Shown here: piece after piece, positions 27,486 to 46,500 of the stretch
How the letters are laid out: each line of letters begins with the position of its first letter
Position numbering within the stretch: the first letter of the stretch is position 1
Assembly: GCA_012295275.1 (NCBI GenBank)
Contig: CM022673.1
Span: forward strand, 21,939,413 to 22,003,412
Reading direction: 5' to 3'
DNA from: Chrysomallon squamiferum
Lineage: Eukaryota; Mollusca; Gastropoda; Neomphalida; Peltospiridae
DNA length: 64,000 nucleotides
Made by a program: the position numbers and the translations under genes
Notes under the pieces: generated by a model
What the model saw: the letters and a program-made list of their open reading frames with translations, nothing else
Told to the model about the DNA's origin: nothing
The model's database searches: none

Positions 27486-29214
27486 GCGGGCTTTTTGTTT
27501 GCTGTTTTTTAGATTTATCATTATTATTGTTGTTGTTATTAGTAGTAGTAGTAATATTAGTATTAGTATTAGTATTACTTCATTAATATTATATTTCTAT
27601 GGTGTAGGTCTCCAACTCATCTAGGATGTTGTTTTGCGATTTCTAAAAAAACATTTCTTCATCTTGGAATGTATGATCCAGGTCTCAGAATATGGGGCTG
27701 TGAGAATATTGAGCTTTCGTTTAAGGTTTGATATTTCTTATAGAAAATCATTTTCTTTATTGAGCTTCAGATGGTTACTTACTGTCACTGTTACATTGTT
27801 ATATTTATACATTATCTGAAATTATTAAATTTAGACCAGAGCTATTCACATTGGCTTAATATGCAAGTCACGCTTTTATTAGATTCTTTCAAATTTGCAC
27901 ACGTACACACATACAAATTTGTACACAAACACACACACACAAATTTTGTTTTGTTTTAATAGCTAAAACATATAGCAGAAAAATATAGGAAATATATCTG
28001 TAATGATTCATTTCTTCTAAATCTAGGTTTGGATGTGTGGTGGACGTATAGAAGTGTTACCATGTTCTCATGTGGCGCATTTGTTTCGGTACACCGCTCC
28101 CTGGAGCTGGGATACAGACGATCTCGATCTTTTGTCAAAGAACTGTCTGCGAGTATCCGAGGTATGGATGGACGAATACAGAGTTTTATATCACGACAGG
28201 ATATTTAATAGGCAGGCGAGTGAACATTTATTAGAATAAAGTTATATAATGTTATAGAGCAATTTTATTAAATTATTATATAAAAATCTGAAATCTCTAA
28301 CCAAGAATGGAATTCAAAAGCTTATCCACTAAAGATAGAAATATATAAATTTTGATATAAAAGTTCGAATGTTTTTTTCTAAAGTATTCAAAGAAAAAAT
28401 AATATATTTAAGATTTAGAATTTTAAGTACTTCCATTAAAGAAACTTTTTAAAATGAAATTAAGAAAAAAGATCTGCCCCCAGGAACTATAATTATTAAT
28501 ACAATGGTACCTTGACTTACGAGTTTATTTCGTTCCATGACCGAGGTCGTAACTCAGTTTGCTCGTATATCAAATCAATTTTCCCAATTGAAATACCATT
28601 AATCCGTTCCAGCCCCCCAAAACCACCCCCTTTTTGTAACATGTTTTTAAATAAGAAAAATATATTTATAAATGACAAATAGTGTATAAAAAAAATAATA
28701 ATAATAAAAGAGAATGTAAAGAAATAAATTAGTTTGTAAAGTGTTTTTATCTTGGAGATCAGACAAATTATTTTAACGCCTGTTACAGCCTTTATCGACT
28801 TCTTCAGCTGAAGTATGGTACATATCGTAGAAGTACTACGCTCGTACTGCCTAGCCAAGTCGACTACAGGCTCACCTCGCTCATGTTTTCCTATGAATTC
28901 AAGCTTTAATTCATTGGAAATCATCTGCTTCTTCTTCTCAGCACTGTCCTTTGCACTCACTTTCTTAGGATCCATGGAAATTTGGCAAAATATTGCACAA
29001 AACGCGAACACAACAAAAATGCTCCCGTGGCGAGGTAACAACGTGAAGTAAACTAGTGAGACGCGGGATGCTGGGCGGATGTTGTGTTGTTCATTGAGTC
29101 GACTAGCGGCGGCATATCTGAAGCTCGCACGTAACTCGGATTTCAGCTCGCAACGCAAAGCAATAAATCGACCGAGCGACTACTCGGAAGTCGAAAAACT
29201 CTTAATTTGGGTAC

Positions 29215-29256
<42 letters not shown>

Positions 29257-30743
29257 CTATTTTATTTAAAAAAAAAAAAAAAAAAAAAACTGTAACCAAA
29301 AAAGCAACTTTTGTTAATTGTAGAAAGAACTAGATTTTGGAGACGTATCCAAAAGAAAATACCTTCGCAAGTCTCTGCAGTGTAAATCTTTTCACTGGTA
29401 TGTGACAAATGTTTATCCTGAACTTTACATTCCAACAGGAGGCAGTGCACACGGACAGGTAAGTTTCTATTGTTTTAAAGTTTATGCTGGCAAAATATGA
29501 TGTTATCTTGACAGTTTTAATTAGCATATCGGCGAGGTTAATCTTCGTAATAATGATTGTGGTATGGTATGAAATTAACAATATACCATCTTTCAAAATG
29601 TAATCTAATATGGTAGAATTATAACTAAATTAGGGATTTTAGGATGACAATTATTATTATCATTAAAATCATTATTTTTAATATCATCATTATTTTTATT
29701 ATTAATAGTAGTAGTAGTATATGAACTACTCATTTGAAACAGACTGATTCCATCAATATTTTCAGAATTATAGATAGTTTATGTTAAATTCTAACCTCTT
29801 GGTCTACACAGAACAAAACTATATTCAACAAGAAAAATGTTTTAAAAGTATATGCTACTATCAGTATAAATATGTATTTACAGTATCCGCAAAGTTTTAT
29901 GAATAAGAATAATTCTAACTGTAAAAATCTTTTCAAATGCCCATTCACTACAACTCAAAACAATAGAAATATCATGCGAAAGCTTCGTTATCTATTTTAG
30001 AAACAAACGATTAACGGCTTAATTTTGATGAGATTAAAAATAGTCCACTAAATGTGGTAAGATAAAGTCAGAGTAATAATTCCCTATCTACTTTTGTATA
30101 GATAAAAAACATGAATAAGAAGAATCTTTGTTTACAAACTCCAGTCCACCGAGTAGATTATGGAAAACGAGTTGTTGTCGGGCAATGCAATACACATGTA
30201 CTTATACAGGTATTTATTTCTTAGTTGTATTTAAATCATTTTGATTTTTAGTGATGTTTATGTAATAAAGAAATATTCTTTATAATAAAATTGTTTAACG
30301 ATTTCACTTCAGTAATACATAACTTATTAAAAATATTTAATAGATTTAGATACGTATGTTACTGTTACGTTTACTATGTATGTAATTTCGATAGTAATTA
30401 TTAAATAATGCTATTATAAAGGTTTGTTGTTGTTTTATACTTTTTCTCTTTTCCTTCTGATACTGTTTCTACCATTCTAGTAATATACTAATATTCATCT
30501 GACATCTAATTCATTATTCTTCCCTTAATTCATTATTTCCAACTACAACTACTGCAACTGTTGCTACAATAGCACTTCATACTGACAAAGGAAAAGACCA
30601 TAAGACGCGACGATGGATGCCTCGACTACGACGGAAAAGAATCAGTCATCGTTAAAGACTGCCTAACGTCTGGAACTTGGGGTTATTCACAAGTAAACAG
30701 TTTTAGTATACATTTCAATTAACAGTTTTATATTATTGCAGTT

Positions 30744-30829
<86 letters not shown>

Positions 30830-31063
30830 GCTTTCTCATTGTTTTAATGTTGGTAAATATATTTATGACATAATCTATAAAAATATTAATTATTGTTTCC
30901 TCTGTCTTTTCAGGATAATAAAATTTTTCATATTACATCAGGAAAGTGTCTTAGTTTGACCAGTGGTCAGCCATCTCTAGTGGTAGTACTGTGTGATGAC
31001 ACTTCTTTTATGAAATGGTTATGGGAGAGAAAAACAATCACTCTTGACCATAATACAGAATAA
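24730..31063 (+). CDS. Polypeptide N-acetylgalactosaminyltransferase (GT27 family)
   Basis: Golgi type II membrane enzyme that transfers GalNAc from UDP-GalNAc to Ser/Thr, starting mucin-type O-glycans. Exons: 24730-24973, 25454-25607, 25983-26152, 26677-26841, 27174-27387, 27608-27725, 28027-28215, 29324-29458, 30102-30209, 30573-30692, 30914-31063; total 588 residues, usual for the family, all phases agree. Signal anchor at about 7-25. The catalytic domain has FHNEAW (exon 3), the metal-binding DSH at 237-239, WGCEN at 345-349 where the family normally has WGGEN/Q, and EVWMDEY (exon 7). A ricin-type lectin domain spans 464-588; its beta repeat keeps CLD (515-517), but the alpha repeat has CLQ (473-475). 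Introns 2 and 7 start with GC. The initiator is the ATG at 24730. HCEV and RGG resemble the GALNT11-like group; the exact subtype is uncertain. Confidence 0.95.
25608..25982 (+). other. GC-AG intron 2 of GALNT
   Basis: Exon 2 ends at 25607 (cctag) followed by GCAAGT. The acceptor is ...cctAG at 25981-25982. The reading phase (two bases before, one after, giving Arg) and the conserved protein VVEPR/CMER across the junction fit only this boundary. The nearest GT (25612) would shift the frame. GCAAGT is the textbook GC donor. Confidence 0.85.
26634..26672. repeat. (ATATT)n pentanucleotide repeat
   Basis: About eight ATTAT units lead directly into the acceptor of GALNT exon 4 (26677). Confidence 0.9.
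26876..26927. repeat. (GA)26 microsatellite
   Basis: Perfect GA run starting 34 bases after the donor of GALNT exon 4. It explains the Arg-Glu repeat frame. Confidence 0.95.
27086..27160. repeat. (TTG)n then (ATT)n compound microsatellite
   Basis: About 19 TTG units with one interruption, then ATT units, ending 13 bases before GALNT exon 5. It replaces a normal polypyrimidine tract at that acceptor. Confidence 0.9.
27421..27478. repeat. (CT)29 microsatellite
   Basis: Perfect CT run starting 33 bases after the donor of GALNT exon 5. Confidence 0.95.
28502..29219 (-). mobile_element. Tigger/pogo-like DNA transposon relic, internally deleted
   Basis: Ends carry imperfect terminal inverted repeats: CAATGGTACC on the left, and TAGTGGTACC on the right read on the minus strand. 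They are flanked by TA target-site duplications (28500-28501 and 29220-29221), as in Tc1/mariner-pogo elements. On the minus strand, an ATG at 28975 opens a fragment with a psq/CENP-B-type helix-turn-helix (about 28975-28780; key residues [16 protein letters not shown]), the N-terminal DNA-binding module of pogo-type transposases. The DDE catalytic region is absent and the frame drifts into unrelated sequence. At 718 bp this is a non-autonomous relic in GALNT intron 7. Confidence 0.85.
28780..28975 (-). pseudogene. Transposase N-terminal HTH fragment (Tigger-like)
   Basis: About 65 codons starting MDPKKVS, Lys/Ser-rich, then a helix-turn-helix ending KKSIKAV. This is typical of the first domain of Tigger/jerky/CENP-B-like proteins. 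The frame stays open to 28517, but the downstream residues are Ile/Phe-rich and not family-like. The CENP-B DNA-binding domain and DDE domain are missing, so it is a truncated remnant. Confidence 0.75.
29218..29255. repeat. (TA)19 microsatellite at a transposon end
   Basis: Perfect TA run that begins inside the last bases of the Tigger-like relic and includes its TA target-site duplication. An A-run (about 29269-29289) follows. Confidence 0.95.
30747..30827. repeat. (CT)40 microsatellite
   Basis: Near-perfect CT run starting 54 bases after the donor of GALNT exon 10 and ending 86 bases before exon 11. Confidence 0.95.
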
Positions 31064-31935
31064 AATTTTCCTACTTTTATATATATTTTTTTTAAATGTT
31101 TTATTATTTTTTAAGATACATTTACGACCATTGCTAGGGATCGTACGGACAAATGTCTAATTTGTCATAATTACGTTTGTTATAATTGATTTCTGTACAC
31201 ATTCAGCCAGTCAGATATATTTTCATATTTATTATAATATTTTATTTGTTGTTGTTTTTCGTTGGGTTTTTTTTTGGGGGGTTGTTGGTTTGTTTGTTGG
31301 GATATTTTGCACAGTGAAATAAAATATAATAATAACTTCATTTGTGGTTTACAACACAATATAGCAAGTTGACATAGGTCAAAGGTGCACAGTGATACAT
31401 TTATAAATGCTTAATTTACAAATTAGCAAGGCCTAAAAGAATTAATTATTGCTGAACAAATGTACCATGGACACTAAAGCGCTCACTTAAATAGTATAGG
31501 ATATTTTTAATGTTTTTATAAACAGTAATTTATAGTCATAAAAGAAGTGAGGTTTGTTCCGAAACAAAAAGGTGAAATCATGATTTAAAATGGTAGTGAA
31601 ACAAAGGCCAGTTTTAAGTAAAACAAAAACAGTGACGGGAATTTTTTTTTTTTTTTCATTTTTATTGGAACATAATTAAGTATGGTATGGATAAAAGAGT
31701 TGATCAACAAAAATAACAACCAAGTTCTGAAAAACATTATTATTATTGTTCATTAATAATGTATCAAACATAATTTTTAAAGGGTTTGTGAATTAATAAA
31801 ACAGATCTATTTTACGCCAGTATATTTTCATCGATTATGAGACAAACTATTAGAAGAGGTTTTTTTTTTTTTTTTTTTTAATTTAAAATATCAAATTTTA
31901 TAGATTCTTTTTCGTGAAATTTAACACCCTCGCAA

Positions 31936-31970
<35 letters not shown>

Positions 31971-32272
31971 TAATAAAATTATTATTATTATTATTATTAT
32001 TATAAATAAATAAATAAATAATTAATTAAATAAATAAATTAATAAATCTAACAAAAAAAAACATAGTTTTTTAGATAATTAATGTTGATATTATTGAAGT
32101 ATGAAAATGAATTTAGAAAATTTATTATGATATAGTTAAGTCTCAAGCCATTCAGACAGACGCTGGTTTTATTAACAGCTGTCACTATATGATTCCTTTC
32201 TTATTTCTTAGACCACTCTAGGTTTCAAGTCTTTATTTAATGTAATATAGTTATTTGCAGAATGTAAAAAAC

Positions 32273-32307
<35 letters not shown>

Positions 32308-32801
32308 TTTATGTATATAAAAATAACCTGTTCTTTAGAAGCCATACTACATCAAATTAACATTACGTGCATTACCCGAATTCATTTTCACTTTTCCAAC
32401 GGTAAAAAAAAAACTTTGAAGAAGATAATAAATAGCTGTTTAAAATTTCTTCACCCGGCCTCTTAGAAGAATAAGTTTTAAGTATAGTTATTAAAACCAT
32501 TGTTCTGTCACATTTGTTTTGCGTAACCTCTTGTTTTCATTTTCCTTGTCATTGCTTCAGAAATACGCTCGTATGACATTTCATTATGCGTCTTCTTGAA
32601 ACAGACCTGTCAAATATGTTGATAATTAACAAAACGAATGCTGTTTATGTGTTTGTTTTATTTTTGGGTTGTTTTTTGTTTTGCTTACTTGTATAAATTA
32701 ATTTACATATATAATTTACGGAAACCTAATTTACGAACAAACCTAAGACATATAGGCTTTCAGTGATACGTACACTGAAAGCCTAGATGTCTAGTGTTCT
32801 G

Positions 32802-32845
<44 letters not shown>

Positions 32846-32963
32846 AATCCATATACATGTACATATACATTTATGACTATATACTATTAATGTGTAATAT
32901 AGTTCGAAAATATAATGAACATATTAAAATAAACAAAGAAATCACCAAACACAAATATATTAC
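31064..32963. other. Convergent spacer between GALNT and SLC28 3' ends
   Basis: Holds the GALNT 3' UTR (an AATAAA lies at 31318-31323, after a G/T-rich patch) and probably the unassigned last SLC28 exon. AAT/ATT arrays (about 31938-32001 and 32274-32307), an AC array (about 32803-32837) and a perfect 13-bp inverted repeat (32753-32785) are visible. No other gene is supportable. Confidence 0.5.
32753..32785. repeat. Perfect 13-bp inverted repeat with 7-base loop
   Basis: TAGGCTTTCAGTG at 32753-32765 is exactly repeated in inverted orientation at 32773-32785. The loop ATACGTA itself contains a palindrome. It lies between the last found SLC28 exon and the AC array. Confidence 0.9.
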
Positions 32964-40299
<7,336 letters not shown>

Positions 40300-40399
40300 G
40301 GTAGAATAGCTGTTGTTTATTTTTGTGTCCGTGATGATCCTGGAATATAAATAACACATTTTTTAAATTTTGTTGAATAACGCCGCAAGTATAACACTG

Positions 40400-40530
40400 A
40401 TGTAGTTGGAGGAAACCACCTGACGCGATGGTCATGTCTCTTCTGTGTAGCAGACAGGAATATTTAATAGGAAAGCCGTCCTGCTGACGGGAATTTGATC
40501 CCTCTACCTAACTCGCTTCATCTCTTCATT
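40400..40530 (+). mobile_element. Possible tRNA-related SINE fragment
   Basis: GGAATTTGATCCC (about 40490-40502) resembles a pol III B box with a weak T-arm pairing (CGGG/CCCT), within a block more complex than its surroundings. No convincing A box is visible, so this is a weak call. Confidence 0.2.
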
Positions 40531-43345
40531 ACGATGGAATTATCTCATACAAACGATATTCACGATATATGTAAATTAGAACAAAATAAATATACAGATC
40601 TTAACATTTTCATTATTATTCACTGAAAACAGTTTAGTATCCATAGCCAAAGAAAACTAAGATTATACTTTTAATATCTACGCGGATTATTGTAGCTTTT
40701 GGTAAATAAGCGTTGTTGTCTGGATACCAGATTTACACATTCATTTTGATGATAACTTTATATAGTTATTAATCAGTAACATTACAGCAAACATACTTCA
40801 CGACATGCAGATGCGAATGAAAATCACGTCTGCAGTTCTATTGATTTTATATATCAATAGTTCCAGGAGTACGTTTTACGGACGGATTTTTAATTATCGT
40901 CATTTTATTTATTTATCTATTTACTATTGATATTTGTTAGATTTCGAAGCGAAGACATATTACAACATTTAAATCGACACTCATGATGCTACCTTATAAC
41001 AAGCTTTCTGCTACCTGTTCGCATTATCTTACAACAACAAACAAACAGAAAATAAAAATGTATATATAACAATGTAACCAGTTCAGTTAATGTGAAACTT
41101 CTCAAAACTCAGTTCTCGCTAAAGAAGAATTTACTCAAAACCGAACGATTACCGCGGTCCAATTATTTTTTGTAAAATGTAAAACATCAGTAAACGAAAC
41201 ATCAATCCATCCGAACTTTTTTCTTGTTCCGACAAGTTTTGAAAAGTTTCACCATATGATTATGTTTCTTATAATTAACTTGCCTCCCAGTTGCACGATG
41301 TACCCGTAATGACCGCCTAAAACGGACTATTGAAAATGTTCGTATTTACTGAATCGTTATTACTGTTTGACATCCGATTTAATTAAAATACACAACTGGA
41401 TAAAATTAATATCATAGTAAAAATTCATTACTTTGAAAAGTTCACGACTAGCACAATGATAACATGAAATTCTTCAAGTCAAAACAATCTTATCTTGTCA
41501 AGGTAGTTAAGTGATATGTCAAAGTCCTGTGGTTGTGAAATTAGTTTTTGTGTGATAATAACTTCACGCCAAAGGAATGCATCACTGTACAAAGGAAACA
41601 ATCAATGGGAATGTTTTGCAGATTTTTAGGATCCTGATTAAAAAATACTTGTATCTTCTACCACGCATGTAGTCAGAAGTTTTCATCCAGGATAAACAAC
41701 TAATTTCAGATGGATATAACTTTTTGTTTAGTAATAGTGTTGTTGTTGTTGCCGTTGGTACTATGTATATGTTGTGTGTATGTATATATGTTTGTATTTA
41801 TATCTCTAAATATGTATATTTATGTGTATCTTTGTATCCATATATCTGTATTTGTCTGGGGTTTTTTTTTTTTTTTTTATCTATCTAGCTATCTATCTAC
41901 CTGACTTTAAATTATTCTGAATTACTTCAGTTAAGTAAATAATGCTGGAGTGATCTGCTTATTGGAGAGGTGGTAATGTCTCAGATACAAGATAGTTACT
42001 ACCATTCACCTAAAAACTGTAATCCTTTCCTTTTCTCAGTCTTATTTTTAGTTTTTATTTTGCGATGGAATACAAATAAAAAAAAGTTCCTGTTATTTCT
42101 GATAATGGATGTTTTTTAAAATCTCTGTAGATTAGAATGTCTGCTTACTTTTAAGATTTCTATTGTTTTAAATTAAACTGACAACTATTTGATTAGTGCT
42201 TTAGCTGTTTCAGCTAGAAAGACATTTCTGAGGCAATAGTACGTTATACAGTTCATGTATGTTAAAGTACAAACGTGGTTATGCATAATTGCGTTATAGC
42301 TATTATACCTATTTACTTTAATTAAAAAATACAAAGCTTCAAGGTTATAAACATAATAAAATACTTGACTGTAGAAAGCATCATAAACATTCTTACCTTA
42401 GCTGAAACCAAAACAGAATGAAATCATCGAAGGCTTAATAAACTTAATGTTTACATATATATGTATATATATCTATACCCTGCTAAGCAAAGTTTAGATT
42501 TAATGTCAGTATCCACCACGACAGAGCAACTAGTTTGGACTTTATGTAGATTTTCTTGTAATCGGTCACTACTTGTAAAATGTTAACTTTTCTTCTTATA
42601 GAAACAAAGGTATGGTGGAGGAAGTATAATTAAGTTATCTAGCAAATATAAACGGGTTATGTTGCCAAATCCATGAGTGGGTCATACAAAAGTCCTTTTA
42701 ATTTACTGTTTGTTTTATTATGATTATTGTGTTTATAAAATTACACACATCTTTACATATGATTTCTGATTCAACAAAACTCCACTGTTCTTCAGTAAGG
42801 GCAGCATAATCTAGTTTTATCAGTTTCATTATGTTGGTCAGTTTGTTAGAAAACTGGCATTAATATAGTTATGGAAAAAAATAATAAACAAATAAATAAA
42901 TAAATAAAATATATGCACAATTTTAACACACTTGTACTCTGGCGACGTCGGTTTCTGTCAGTTCTTAAGAGTTGATATGTCATTAAAAATATGAATGCAT
43001 ATTGCCACATTATCATCGATTAATCCAGAGATTAACTGGGTTTGTTCAGCAAACATGATACTTCATCCATGCAAAAAGAAATCTGAAGATAGATGTAATT
43101 GTTAAACTGATACAATCAAACTTCGTTATAAGAGCAACCTGTATCAGAACCATCACAACTAATCACGTCGAAATTACTTCATCCTGATTACTATATAACA
43201 GTACATTTATTTTGTTTTATGCACCGTTGTTATAACCATTATTCTGGATGACTCATTCTTATATAAAAAAAACAAAGTAAAATAACCTATAATCAAGCTA
43301 ACGAGATTCATTTGTAATAAGATTTAATAAATAAATAAATATTCT

Positions 43346-43594
43346 TTATTTTAAAAGAGATTCGACAAAGCTCTTTCTCACTGGTGTTACAAGGCGTATT
43401 TGTTTATCTTTGGTGTGTTTAACCCAGTTCAAAGTACAGTCAGTCCTCTTTATAATATCACGTGGTAAACGGTTATCTCCGTTTATTGCCTCAAAATACT
43501 TGATCACAAATCGTCTGTATTTAAATATACAAACCGACTTGGCAACGCATGTTTCTGTCGCATGTTTTAAGCTGGTACGTAGACAATACAACAT
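43346..43594 (-). CDS. Orphan 82-codon ORF, unrecognised
   Basis: The frame is open from just after a stop at about 43646 down to the TAA at 43346, so up to about 100 codons; the first ATG is at 43594. Composition is protein-like (YRRFVIKYFEAINGDNRLP, then RKSFVESLLK at the end), with mixed charge and no low complexity. An AATAAA overlaps the stop codon. I recognise no family. It could be the 3' exon of a small gene, a retrocopy fragment or part of a repeat. No good upstream acceptor is visible. Confidence 0.25.
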   Translation of the reverse strand: MLYCLRTSLKHATETCVAKSVCIFKYRRFVIKYFEAINGDNRLPRDIIKRTDCTLNWVKHTKDKQIRLVTPVRKSFVESLLK

Positions 43595-46500
43595 CAGTTG
43601 ATCAAGTGTTGGTGCAAGTACATTGCTGCTTCGTTACGGTGAATGGCCGTTCAAGAATTATTATGTATTTCAAAATGAAGTATTTTATTCTTCTAATAGC
43701 TTTATTATTTTGAAACAATAAAAAAAATCTCCTGTACTTCAGTAGTACTTTTATAAATGAATGTGTAATATTACTCTATAAAGAAAGCCCTCACTTCGTG
43801 TTTTGTAATGACTCGAAAACAATTGGGGGGAGGGGGGGAATGTATTTAGAGTGACGACGGAGTATAACATTAATAAAATATTCAGCTGTATATCTGAAAT
43901 CAATATCTTTAATAACAATACCAATGAGAATGCTTTACATTTGGTCAAATAAACCAGAAAGAAACTAAGGACTGTAAAGTGTACAAAATGTAAAACTAAT
44001 TCGTGCCTTAATAAAATTAGAAGAGAAAGATTTCCATTTGCTGCTGTAATGTACAATATTCCTTTATTCGACCAAACTTTCTCTTGTCTCCTTTTGGTTA
44101 GTGGTTGATGTTGTTTGCGTGTTGGGTTTTTTGTTTGTTTCGGTGGTTTTTCTTGTGGATTTATTTGTGTTTTATTGAAGAATTTTAGGCTTAATTATGA
44201 TGTTATGGTACAATAATCAATAAATACAACATGTTGCAAATATCATTATATATTTCCTAAAGAAGTAAAAGGAAACGTACTACCTCAAGATGAGCTTAGA
44301 TAAGAAGCTGTTTTATCAACCGGGAAGTAATATTTTACTGTGTACAGAAAAGATAACAAGTGAAATACAGGTATGATAATAATCTTATTTTATTGTAACT
44401 AAGTCAGTGATTGTACCTGATTTGGCCATATGTTTATTTCATCGTTCCTTTCAAATACACACCTAAAATTTAATCAACATAAAGGATATTATTTTACTTT
44501 AAATTATATACGCAATGGAAATGATAAAGGAAATTATTTAATTAATTAAATATTCATTACTTTCATTTCTGAAGATATACTTATAACCATACACTATATA
44601 TGGATTTTTATGTTGTTGTTTAATATTTTAGGGCTAAAGATATTTTAATTCATTTTACCTTTTTGATTACAATCTATATTGGTGACAGCTGTTTTTAACT
44701 CAAGGTCTATATAATAAATAACGTTAGATATATTCAATACTATTATTGCACAATATATAAATTTTATTAATTTTGTTATTAATTAAAGACTAAAAAAAAT
44801 TAATAGATTTTATAAAAACTGAATCACTCTGTGTAAACCGATGTTGTCAGATGATTCAGAATGTGTCACACAAAAATTCTCACTGATTAATCCAAAATGA
44901 ATATTTATATTTGTTATTTTGAAAGCTTTAATATATAATTATTTATTTTTAAAGCTGTATTATTATATAGCCTCTTTTGGTCCGTGACAACTGATAATCT
45001 GGAAACACTTCAGAAACAAAGGTTCCAGAAAACTGGTGATGTATTTGTAGAATAATAATAGTAGTAGTAGTGCCAACAGCAGCAGGAGCATCGATTCCCT
45101 GATATTAATAACTATAAAATAAAGATTTATCATGCAATGCTAAAAGGAAATGTGAATGGCAAGAATATTGGCCAGTTAAATGTTTAGTGAATAGCATTTT
45201 TTTTTTTTTTTCCACCTTGAATTCAGTCCTTAATACTTAACATGTTATATATAACAATTGAAATAAAAGGGTCTGGAACTCTGTCTCTAAAATAACCGGA
45301 CAAGCATATAGCAAGTCATAATTTCAAAATACTTGTTACCACTCAGCTCTTTAAAATGCTGAAATCTGTTGGGCATCAGTGTCATCATCATAAAGAGGCT
45401 GGACTGTAAATCTTGTAGTTTTTCAATGCATCATTTTTTAGTTTATGAAAGATCCAATATTGATGTTACATGTTTGAATAATTTTATAAAATAAAAACGT
45501 ATATTCATTCAAAAAGTTACTTAGTTTACACTTCAGAAAAATACTCTATTTTATTCCTTCAGTATAATAATTATTAGATATAAAATTATTAACAACTGAT
45601 ATGATCACACTGAGTTTTGATCACCGTTTTAACACGTAAAAGCTAATGATCATTAACCGTGAAATATATTGGTGTCATTAAACAAATAACTGCAGTTCTA
45701 TAACAGATTGGATTTATAACTACATGTATGAACCATATTCCAGTACATGGGAATACAATGAAAAGCCTTCCATTACTTAATAAAAAATAATAAATTAATA
45801 AATAAAAATAAATATATAATGTTGAGATTTAAATAAGGTTTCTTTAATGGTATAATTTCTTTCAGTACATAATAGATATCCATAATTAATTCTTACTTTT
45901 ATGAACCATGTAAATTACTTTTGTTCTTTTTCATTTTTATAGTATTTAAAATGTAGTATTTAATGATTTACTATAGTGCTAAAAATGTATCTTTTTATTT
46001 GCTTAGAACCTTTATTTTTAATTTCATTGAAAATGTTTTGGGATTAAATGGTCCCTTTTTAGTTTCTTTTGAGTGGAATTTTTCAGATGCAGAACAAAAC
46101 CCAAAATGCTGTAAATATATAATCAATTTATAGATTCTTGGGTTTAAGAAATCTAAGCTGTCTGAGGTATCAAAACATTTCATATGTACAGTTCATTTAA
46201 ACGTACATTCATTTGCATGAAGAGTACAGATTACAAGTGAGATAGAGATGTATAGGGAAGTGTGTAAGGATGAGTTGCACTGATGAACAGAAAATAATAT
46301 ATAAAATCCACGGTTGGGGTTTTATCCACAATAAAAGGAATTAGCTGGATTGTTTTTGCTGAGGTTTTGTTCTTGTAACACATTTTAGATCCAGTCTGTC
46401 ACTGACTGTATTCATGCTAGAACAGTTAATCAAGAGAAATAAATAACAAAGAACACAATGATTAAAAACACCATATGGATTTAAAGTTATATTAGAAAGT

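Larger units (their letters stand above)
28216..29323 (+). other. GC-AG intron 7 of GALNT
   Basis: Exon 7 ends in CAG at 28215, followed by GCGAGT; the acceptor is TAG at 29321-29323. Phase 0 on both sides joins NRQ to KELDFGDVS, the expected family sequence. A GT two bases further on (28220) cannot be joined in frame. The intron carries the Tigger-like relic. Confidence 0.75.

Noticed and set aside
28815-29333. Plus-strand frames inside the Tigger-like relic
   Set aside because: Antisense of the transposase fragment and of the terminal region.
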